Part shown: positions 1 through 5,650 of the stretch, in pieces | How the letters are laid out: every line of letters begins with the position of its first letter | How positions within the stretch are numbered: position 1 is the stretch's first letter | Assembly: GCA_018883975.1 (NCBI GenBank) | Contig: JAHLFD010000177.1 | Span: 1-10,031, forward strand | Direction: 5' to 3' | From: Zhenhengia stercoravium | GTDB taxonomy: Bacteria > Bacillota > Clostridia > Lachnospirales > Cellulosilyticaceae | DNA length: 10,031 bases | Made by a program: the position numbers and the translations under genes | Notes under the pieces: generated by a model | Told to the model about the DNA's origin: nothing | Databases searched by the model: none | The model's input: only the letters and a program-made list of their open reading frames with translations

Positions 1-5
1 ATAGA

Positions 6-419
6 ATGAAGCTACACTTTGAAGTGGATGGGAATGATTTTTTACTTGCAGGAGATGCATCGGGAAAGGTCAAAAATGTACTCAAAAAATTAGGAGTAGA
101 AAGTAGCATCATTCGTAAGATTGCTATTGCCATGTATGAAGCAGAGATGAATATGGTCATTCATGCTAATGGAGGAAGGGTAGATGTAGATATTTTGCCA
201 GAGCAGATACAAGTTGTACTGCAAGATACAGGGCCGGGCATTCCAGATATTGATTTAGCTATGAAGGAAGGTTATTCTACAGCTTCTCATGAAATACGTG
301 AGCTTGGATTTGGTGCAGGAATGGGACTACCCAATATGAAGAAATACAGTGATAACCTTCATATTACATCAGAGGTAGGCAAAGGAACTAAAGTAGAAAT
401 CACAGTACTTTTAAAGTAG
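6..419 (+). CDS. HATPase-fold ATP-binding protein (anti-sigma factor / serine kinase type)
   Basis: Small single-domain protein of 137 residues with the GHKL ATP-binding fold typical of RsbW/RsbT/SpoIIAB-type kinases. An N-box is visible as E45-x3-N49 (YEAEMN), the G1 box as D74-TGPGIP, and the glycine-rich ATP lid as G101-FGAGMGLPN. There is no histidine phosphoacceptor (DHp) domain, sensor domain or membrane segment, so it is not a complete sensor kinase and is probably cytoplasmic. The length fits the family, so the ATG at 6 is a reasonable start, but only five bases lie upstream and its RBS cannot be judged. It ends 17 bases before the sensory-hydrogenase-like gene and is probably in the same operon. 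In the family, such proteins phosphorylate or bind partner proteins; a role in relaying a signal from the next gene is inference. A. woodii has, as I recall, an extra gene between hydC and hydD; no such gene sits there in this window. Confidence 0.85.
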   Translation: MKLHFEVDGNDFLLAGDASGKVKNVLKKLGVESSIIRKIAIAMYEAEMNMVIHANGGRVDVDILPEQIQVVLQDTGPGIPDIDLAMKEGYSTASHEIRELGFGAGMGLPNMKKYSDNLHITSEVGKGTKVEITVLLK

Positions 420-436
420 AAAGTAGGTGAAAAGAG

Positions 437-1738
437 ATGTATAGCCATTCTGTAACACTAGATAGCAGTAAGTGTAGAGGTTGTACGGACTGTATTAAAA
501 GATGCCCGACAGAAGCTATTCGTGTACGTGATTCAAAAGCTAAAATTATTAATGATCGTTGTATTGACTGTGGTAACTGTATTGCTGTATGTAACAATGG
601 TGCCAAGAAAGCAGTTATGGATAAAATAGAAATGATTAAGGCTTATCCTTACCGCATCGCTTTACCTGCTCCTAGCTTCTATGCTCAATTCTCTAAAGGA
701 GAAAGTATAGAAAATATTATTGCGGCTTTATATGCCATTGGGTTTACAGACGTGTTTGAAGTGAGTCAGGCTGCACAGATTATTACAAAGCATACACAAG
801 AGTATATGAAGTCAGTTAGAGAATATCCAGTCATCTCTTCAGCCTGCCCAGTTATTATGAGACTTATTCAAAGAAGATTCCCAGCACTTATTCACCATGT
901 TCTACCCATTATGTCACCTATGGAGCTTGCTGCGCGCTATGTAAAAGAAACTTATGCTAGGGCGGGCATAGATATAAGTCAGGTAGGCGTATTCTTTATT
1001 TCACCATGCCCTGCTAAGGCGACAGATATTCATAAGCCTAAAGGATTTGAAAAGTCTTATGTAGATGGTGCATTCTCTATGCAGGAGATTTATCTAAAAG
1101 TAATCCATACTATGGAAGGAACCTATTTAAAAGAAAAGAAGAGAGTACCTTCACCAGATGGCATTCTCTGGGCAACACGTAATGGAGGAGTTTCTAATAA
1201 TGAAATAGATAATCATATTGCTGTAGATGGCATAGAGAGAGTTATTGATATTCTAGAAAAGGTAGAAGATGGCACTTTGTCAAAGATTCATTATATAGAG
1301 GCACTTGCTTGTACAGGAGGATGTTTAGGAGGTGCCTTAACTATAGAGAATCCTTTTGTAAGTAGGCACACCCTTAAGAAATTAGTAGAGAAAGAGCGTA
1401 AGCTGTTAGGAGATAAGGCTATACAAGAAGATACTCTACTTGAGGAAATCCCCTACCTTTATAATATATCCGTTGACCCTAAACCTGTATTTTCATTAGA
1501 TGAAGACTTAGAGACTGCTATAGAAATGATGGAACATATAGAAAGTTTATATAAGCAGCTTCCGCAAATTGACTGTGGCTCATGTGGAGCCCCTACGTGT
1601 AGGTGCTTTGCAGAAGATGTGGTCAAGGGATGTGCAAATGTAGAGGATTGTATTTTTATGCTTAGAAAACGTATTAAGGAATTATCAGAATCTATGTTTG
1701 AACTCACAAAGAAAATTCTACCGACTACTAAGGGTTAG
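437..1738 (+). CDS. Putative sensory [FeFe]-hydrogenase (group C/D-like), 4Fe-4S binding
   Basis: A 433-residue protein. The N-terminus has two [4Fe-4S] ferredoxin motifs: C13, C16, C19, C23 and C42, C45, C48, C52. Residues about 70-300 form an [FeFe]-hydrogenase large-subunit domain with reduced H-cluster motifs: SSACP (C137), SPCPAK (C191) and ACTGGC (C292, C296). All four H-cluster cysteine ligands are therefore present. The cysteine that shuttles protons in catalytic enzymes (first Cys of TSCCP) is Ala136, the MPC methionine is Ser189, and the acidic residue after the conserved Lys is Asp197 instead of Glu. The C-terminus carries a cysteine-rich Fe-S motif (C380, C383, C388, then C390, C399, C405) followed by a helical tail. 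No PAS domain is seen. Loss of the proton-transfer Cys is known in sensory hydrogenases such as Thermotoga maritima HydS, so H2 or redox sensing is more likely than fast turnover. An RBS-like AGGTGA at 424-429 precedes the ATG. Confidence 0.88.
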   Translation: MYSHSVTLDSSKCRGCTDCIKRCPTEAIRVRDSKAKIINDRCIDCGNCIAVCNNGAKKAVMDKIEMIKAYPYRIALPAPSFYAQFSKGESIENIIAALYAIGFTDVFEVSQAAQIITKHTQEYMKSVREYPVISSACPVIMRLIQRRFPALIHHVLPIMSPMELAARYVKETYARAGIDISQVGVFFISPCPAKATDIHKPKGFEKSYVDGAFSMQEIYLKVIHTMEGTYLKEKKRVPSPDGILWATRNGGVSNNEIDNHIAVDGIERVIDILEKVEDGTLSKIHYIEALACTGGCLGGALTIENPFVSRHTLKKLVEKERKLLGDKAIQEDTLLEEIPYLYNISVDPKPVFSLDEDLETAIEMMEHIESLYKQLPQIDCGSCGAPTCRCFAEDVVKGCANVEDCIFMLRKRIKELSESMFELTKKILPTTKG

Positions 1739-1744
1739 GAGGGG
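1737..1744 (+). promoter_or_regulatory. RBS that fixes the DRTGG gene start
   Basis: AGGAGGGG overlaps the stop codon of the preceding gene and lies four bases before the ATG at 1749. This favours 1749 over the upstream in-frame TTG at 1698, which has no good RBS and would lie within the preceding gene. Confidence 0.8.
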
Positions 1745-1748
1745 CGAT

Positions 1749-2096
1749 ATGACTGTAGGAGAATTAGTAAAGAAATATAATTTGAGTATATTAAGTGAAA
1801 GTGATGGTCTAAATCAAGAGATAACAGGTGGATATGTAGGGGATTTATTAAGTTTTGTAATGGCACATGCTAAGGAAAAAATGGTATGGATTACTATACA
1901 GGGACATATTAATACCATAGCGGTTGCAAGTTTGGTAGGGATAGGGGCTATTATCTTAGCTGAGGGGAGTGAGCCTACGGCTGATATGCTTGAAAAAGCA
2001 CAGGAAAATGGTATTCCCATTCTTACCTCTCCTTTAAGTAGTTTTGAGATCGCTTATAGGTTTGGGATGGACCAAGCTTTAGGGGGGATAGGGTGA
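1749..2096 (+). CDS. DRTGG-domain protein
   Basis: A 115-residue protein made of a single DRTGG-like domain, the fold also found between CBS and other regulatory modules and in proteins annotated as relatives of HPr serine kinase. The signature appears as EITGGYVGDLLSFVM at residues 24-38, with Glu-Ile where the name-giving motif has Asp-Arg. A hydrophobic beta-alpha-beta pattern follows (WITIQGHINTIAVASLVG, then AIILAEG) and the chain ends at GGIG. There is no kinase P-loop, so it is not itself an HPr kinase. DRTGG domains are thought to bind a small ligand or act in regulation, but no biochemical function is certain. It starts ten bases after the sensory-hydrogenase-like gene, and its stop overlaps the GTG start of the PHP gene, so translation of the two is probably coupled. 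Confidence 0.82.
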   Translation: MTVGELVKKYNLSILSESDGLNQEITGGYVGDLLSFVMAHAKEKMVWITIQGHINTIAVASLVGIGAIILAEGSEPTADMLEKAQENGIPILTSPLSSFEIAYRFGMDQALGGIG

Positions 2097-2794
2097 GAAT
2101 TTCTTATGATTTTCACATTCACACCACGGCCTCACCTTGTGGGGATGAGGCCATGACCCTAAATAACATTATTAATTTATCATATTTACTTGGTAAGCAA
2201 ATTATCGCCATTACAGACCACCAAAGCTGCGGCAACTGTGAGGTTGCCATGAAGCTAGGAAGACAGAAAGGTATTATAGTTATCCCAGGAATGGAAATAG
2301 AATGTATGGAAGAATTTCATGCTATTGCACTCTTCCCTTCGTTGGATGCTGCAAAATACATAGAAAAAGAAGTACAAGGGCATATGCCCTATATCAAAAA
2401 TCAAACACATATATTTGGACACCAGTGGCTACTAGATGAAGATGGGGAGGTTACAGGAGAAATCGAAAGGATGCTTCTAGTAGCTACCAATCTATCTATT
2501 TATGACTTAATACCCTTAATTAAACAGTGTGGAGGCATTCTTTATCCAGCTCATATAGACCGAATTGCGTATAGTATTATATCCAATCTAGGGACAGTGC
2601 CTGATGACTTAGGTTTTAAAGTATTAGAGCTCTCTAAGATGGGTAATCAGGAAGTTTTTGAGAGACAGTTTAAGCGGTATAAACTACTTAGGAGTTCTGA
2701 TGCACATACATTAGAAGCACTTTGTGAAAGTGAGCAATTCTTAGAATTAGAATACTTAAGTCAAACACAGTTGTTTAGTTTTCTAAAAAGTTAA
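2093..2794 (+). CDS. PHP-domain metal-dependent phosphoesterase
   Basis: A 233-residue PHP-family protein. The metal-binding motifs are in order: D6-F-H8-I-H10 near the N-terminus, T41-D42-H43, E68 and E70 with H76 (EIECMEEFH), H154-x-D156 (PAHID), and S202-D203-x-H205 (SDAH). These would ligate a di- or trinuclear metal centre for hydrolysis of a phosphoester; the substrate cannot be told from sequence. Extra cysteines C46 and C49 (SCGNC) lie just after the D42-H43 motif, and C16 lies just after the first. The gene starts with GTG at 2093, whose TG overlaps the TGA of the DRTGG gene (GTGA). An AGGGGGG RBS at 2081-2087 is correctly spaced, and the protein begins MRISYDFHIHT, as PHP proteins usually do. 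It is the last gene of the upstream four-gene group. There is no signal peptide, so it is probably cytoplasmic. Confidence 0.88.
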   Translation: MRISYDFHIHTTASPCGDEAMTLNNIINLSYLLGKQIIAITDHQSCGNCEVAMKLGRQKGIIVIPGMEIECMEEFHAIALFPSLDAAKYIEKEVQGHMPYIKNQTHIFGHQWLLDEDGEVTGEIERMLLVATNLSIYDLIPLIKQCGGILYPAHIDRIAYSIISNLGTVPDDLGFKVLELSKMGNQEVFERQFKRYKLLRSSDAHTLEALCESEQFLELEYLSQTQLFSFLKS

Positions 2795-2810
2795 ATAAAG
2801 TCTAAAAACG

Positions 2811-2839
2811 TTGACAATACTACAAAATTGTGGTGTTTT
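2811..2839 (+). promoter_or_regulatory. Possible hyd operon promoter
   Basis: A perfect -35 hexamer TTGACA sits at 2811-2816 in the 124-bp gap before hydC. A 17-base spacer leads to TGTTTT at 2834-2839, which is a poor -10. The position fits a promoter for hydC onward, but the -10 is weak and the real start could lie further downstream in the AT-rich stretch. Confidence 0.35.
2816..2839 (+). terminator. Weak terminator-like hairpin after the PHP gene
   Basis: AATACTACA (2816-2824) can pair with TGTGGTGTT (2829-2837) around the loop AAAT, using two G-U pairs, and is followed by only a short T run. It is AT-rich and weak, and it overlaps the candidate promoter. If it acts, it would separate the upstream module from hydC only partly. 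Confidence 0.25.
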
Positions 2840-2859
2840 CATAAATAAGTTATTAAAAA

Positions 2860-2891
2860 TTTTGGCTACTTGTTCAATAGGTTAGTCAAAA
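2860..2891. repeat. Imperfect inverted repeat upstream of hydC
   Basis: TTTTGGCTA (2860-2868) and TAGTCAAAA (2883-2891) are inverted repeats with one mismatch, which would be a G-U pair in RNA. They flank 14 bases that include TTGTTCAA. The repeat lies 14 bases before the hydC RBS, so it could be an operator or a leader hairpin. No known protein is assigned to it. Confidence 0.4.
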
Positions 2892-2918
2892 GTAACAAAA
2901 GTGTGAGGAGGATAGGCT

Positions 2919-3413
2919 ATGTCATGTGGGAATTGCAAAAATGAACTTGCAAGAGAAATGTATGCAGAGTTAGAAAAATTTATTGACGAATTACCAGAAA
3001 AAAGGGGTGCTTTAATTTCAGTACTTCATAGAGCACAATCTATTTTTGGGTACCTTCCAAAGGAGGTTCAAGCATTCGTTGGTGAAAAGTTAAATATTTC
3101 AACAGCTCAAGTTTATGGTGTCGTAAGTTTTTATTCCTTTTTTACAATGGAGCCAAAAGGGAAGTATCCTATTTCTGTGTGCCTAGGAACAGCTTGTTAT
3201 GTAAGAGGCGCAGATAAAGTATTAGAGGCTTTTAAAAATGAGCTTGGTATTGATGTAGGGCAGACTACTTCAGATGGTAAATTTTCGCTTGATGCATTAA
3301 GGTGTGTAGGTGCATGTGGTCTTGCGCCAGTTGTACTTATTGGAGATAAAGTATATGGACGCATTAACTCAGCTGAACAGGTTAAAGAGATTATTAAAGA
3401 GTACCAAGATTGA
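2919..3413 (+). CDS. hydC: Electron-bifurcating hydrogenase subunit HydC (NuoE-like, [2Fe-2S])
   Basis: A 164-residue NuoE-family protein. An N-terminal helical region (about residues 10-75, with HRAQSIFGYLP and VYGVVSFYSFF) precedes a thioredoxin-like [2Fe-2S] domain. The four ligands are C88 and C93 (VCLGTACYVRGA) and C129 and C133 (RCVGACGLAP), with the usual C-x4-C and C-x3-C spacing. In trimeric hydrogenases this subunit passes electrons within the HydABC core. The ATG at 2919 is preceded by GAGGAGG at 2905-2911. The extreme N-terminus MSCGNC has an extra C3-x2-C6 pair that is not part of the standard cluster. The next gene begins 17 bases after the stop. Annotation pipelines would probably call it NADH-quinone oxidoreductase subunit NuoE; the hydB and hydA neighbours make HydC the better name. 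Confidence 0.93.
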   Translation: MSCGNCKNELAREMYAELEKFIDELPEKRGALISVLHRAQSIFGYLPKEVQAFVGEKLNISTAQVYGVVSFYSFFTMEPKGKYPISVCLGTACYVRGADKVLEAFKNELGIDVGQTTSDGKFSLDALRCVGACGLAPVVLIGDKVYGRINSAEQVKEIIKEYQD

Positions 3414-3416
3414 TTC

Positions 3417-3424
3417 AGGAGGGG
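3417..3424 (+). promoter_or_regulatory. RBS that fixes the start of the ferredoxin-fold gene
   Basis: AGGAGGGG ends six bases before the ATG at 3431. An upstream in-frame TTG at 3410 overlaps the hydC stop and would place this RBS inside the coding region, so 3431 is chosen. Confidence 0.8.
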
Positions 3425-3430
3425 AAAGCT

Positions 3431-3829
3431 ATGACTAAAATTATGTCACTTGATCAGCTTAAAACATTAAGAGACAACGTAAAAAATAAAGTTGATCTAA
3501 GAGTAAAAGGTGAAAATGTTGAAAATATGGTAGTCGTTCGTGTTGCAATGGCAACTTGTGGGATTGCTTCAGGAGCAAGAGAAGTGATGAACTATTTAGC
3601 AGAGCTTATAAGAGATGAAGACATCGAAAATGTAGTCATTACACAAAGTGGCTGTATGGGGTACTGTTATGCAGAGCCAACAATTGAAGTTACACTTCCA
3701 GGGAAAGAGCCAGTTGTCTATGGAAATGTAGATAAAGCCAAAGTAAAAGAAATTTTAGAGAAACATATTCTTGGTGGCGAAATGGTAGATGGTATTATAC
3801 CAGCTATTCACAAATCCCTTGATGAGTAA
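3431..3829 (+). CDS. Thioredoxin-like (2Fe-2S) ferredoxin-domain protein, HydD-like hydrogenase accessory
   Basis: A 132-residue protein. After an N-terminal helical stretch (residues 5-35) comes a thioredoxin-like ferredoxin fold with VAMATCGIASGAREV (C43) and TQSGCMGYCYAEP (C75, C79). Only three cysteines are present, where the matching domain of HydB has four, so a complete [2Fe-2S] cluster is doubtful. It sits between hydC and hydB, the place occupied in Acetobacterium woodii by the small HydD subunit of the HydABCD hydrogenase. A structural or accessory role in the complex is therefore likely. It is expected to be cytoplasmic and co-transcribed with its neighbours; hydB begins 20 bases after its stop. 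I am confident of the family and less so of the HydD name. Confidence 0.87.
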   Translation: MTKIMSLDQLKTLRDNVKNKVDLRVKGENVENMVVVRVAMATCGIASGAREVMNYLAELIRDEDIENVVITQSGCMGYCYAEPTIEVTLPGKEPVVYGNVDKAKVKEILEKHILGGEMVDGIIPAIHKSLDE

Positions 3830-3849
3830 AGAAAGAAGGTGGCCTAAAA

Positions 3850-5637
3850 ATGTCTAAATATACAATGCACGTTCTAGTATGCGGTGGTACAGGATGTATT
3901 TCTTCAAGATCTAAGGAAATTGTAGAAAATCTTAATTTACATATTAAAGAAGTAGGTATGGAAGACAGTGTGCAGGTACTTACAACAGGATGTTTTGGTT
4001 TTTGTGAAAAAGGACCGATTGTTAAAATCCTTCCAGATAACACGTTCTATGTACAGGTAAAACCAGAAGATGTAGAAGAAATTGTAAAAGAACATATTGT
4101 AAAAGGTAGAAAAGTTGAAAGGCTTCTCTATGTGAATCCAACAACAAGTGATAGTGTATCAGATTCCAAGCATATGGAATTCTATAAAAAACAAATGCGT
4201 GTAGCCCTCCGTAACTGTGGTTTTATCGACCCAGAAAATATTGAGGAATATATTGCAAGAGATGGCTACGGGGCACTTGGTAAAGCTCTTTCTATGACTC
4301 AGCAAGAAGTTATTGATGAAATGAAGAAGTCAGGTTTACGTGGACGTGGGGGCGGTGGCTTCCCTACAGGGCTTAAATGGGAATTTGCTTATAAAAATAA
4401 GAGTGATCAGAAATACGTTGTATGTAATGCGGATGAAGGGGACCCAGGTGCTTTCATGGATCGTTCTATCCTAGAAGGGGATCCACACTCTATTGTAGAG
4501 GCTATGGCTATTTGTGGTTACGCTATAGGGGCAAATCGTGGGCTCGTTTACATCCGTGCAGAATATCCACTTGCTGTTAAACGTCTTGAAACAGCTATTT
4601 TAGCCGCACGTGAGTATGGTTTACTAGGTCATGATATTTTGGGTACAGGTTTTGACTTCGATATTGAAATTAAGTTTGGTGCGGGTGCTTTCGTATGCGG
4701 GGAAGAAACAGCACTTATCCACTCAATGGAAGGTATGCGTGGTGAGCCAACAACAAAACCACCATTCCCAGCAGAGAGTGGTTATTGGAATAAGCCTACT
4801 AATGTAAATAACGTTGAAACTTTCGCTAATGTACCTGTTGTTTTCCTTAAGGGAGCAGATTGGTTTAATAAGATTGGTACAGAAAAATCTAAGGGCACAA
4901 AAGTATTTGCTTTAGCAGGTAAAATTAACAATGTAGGGCTTATTGAAGTACCAATGGGAATTACTTTGAGAGAAGTTATTTATGATATTGGTGGCGGTAT
5001 TAAAGATGGTAAGAAGTTTAAAGCTGTACAAACTGGGGGACCATCTGGTGGCTGCTTGACAGAAAAAGACTTAGATACACCTATAGATTTTGATAACCTT
5101 ATTGCAAAAGGTTCTATGATGGGTTCAGGTGGTATGATTGTTATGGATGAAACAGACTGTATGCCAGCTGTTGCTAAGTTCTACTTAGAATTTACTGAAG
5201 AAGAATCTTGTGGTAAATGTACACCTTGCCGTGTAGGTACAAAGCGCCTACTTGAAATCTTAGAGAAGATTATAGCTGGTAAAGGTACAATGGAAGATTT
5301 AGAGACTTTAAAAGAACTTAGCCAGGTGATTAAAGATACAGCGCTTTGTGGACTTGGCCAAACAGCACCAAACCCTATTTTATCTACACTTGAAGCGTTT
5401 GAAGATGAATACATTGCCCATGTAAGAGATCATAAATGCCCTGCGGGTAAATGCACGGCATTACTTCAGTACAACATAACAGATAAATGTATAGGTTGTA
5501 CAGCGTGTGCAAGAATTTGTCCAGTAAATGCAATTTCAGGTAGTCCAAAACAACAACATACAATTGACCAAACTAAATGTATTAAGTGTGGTGCTTGTAT
5601 GACTAAATGCCGTTTTGGGGCTATTGTAAGAGAATAG
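3850..5637 (+). CDS. hydB: Electron-bifurcating hydrogenase subunit HydB (NuoF-like NADH/FMN subunit)
   Basis: A 595-residue NuoF-family subunit that oxidises or reduces NAD(H) at an FMN site and is the flavin-bearing subunit of trimeric hydrogenases. Domains in order: an N-terminal thioredoxin-like [2Fe-2S] domain (C11, C16, C48, C52); the NADH/FMN-binding domain with the glycine-rich LRGRGGGGFPTGLKW (163-177), NADEGDPGAFMDR (193-205) and GAGAFVCGEETALI (277-290); a SLBB-like region (about 350-430); the [4Fe-4S] site C454, C457, C460, C500 (ESCGKCTPCR); and two C-terminal ferredoxin [4Fe-4S] motifs (C547, C550, C553, C557 and C577, C580, C583, C587). An additional CPAGKC (530-535) lies before the ferredoxin region, as is common in HydB. 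This fused N- and C-terminal arrangement separates HydB from respiratory NuoF. AAGGTGG at 3836-3842 precedes the ATG, and hydA begins 13 bases after the stop. Confidence 0.96.
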   Translation: MSKYTMHVLVCGGTGCISSRSKEIVENLNLHIKEVGMEDSVQVLTTGCFGFCEKGPIVKILPDNTFYVQVKPEDVEEIVKEHIVKGRKVERLLYVNPTTSDSVSDSKHMEFYKKQMRVALRNCGFIDPENIEEYIARDGYGALGKALSMTQQEVIDEMKKSGLRGRGGGGFPTGLKWEFAYKNKSDQKYVVCNADEGDPGAFMDRSILEGDPHSIVEAMAICGYAIGANRGLVYIRAEYPLAVKRLETAILAAREYGLLGHDILGTGFDFDIEIKFGAGAFVCGEETALIHSMEGMRGEPTTKPPFPAESGYWNKPTNVNNVETFANVPVVFLKGADWFNKIGTEKSKGTKVFALAGKINNVGLIEVPMGITLREVIYDIGGGIKDGKKFKAVQTGGPSGGCLTEKDLDTPIDFDNLIAKGSMMGSGGMIVMDETDCMPAVAKFYLEFTEEESCGKCTPCRVGTKRLLEILEKIIAGKGTMEDLETLKELSQVIKDTALCGLGQTAPNPILSTLEAFEDEYIAHVRDHKCPAGKCTALLQYNITDKCIGCTACARICPVNAISGSPKQQHTIDQTKCIKCGACMTKCRFGAIVRE

Positions 5638-5650
5638 GGGGGAATTTAAG

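Noticed and set aside
2870..2891. Rex operator in TTGTTCAATAGGTTAGTCAA
   Set aside because: The left half resembles the Rex half-site, but the right half and the spacing do not match TTGTTAA-N4-TTAACAA.
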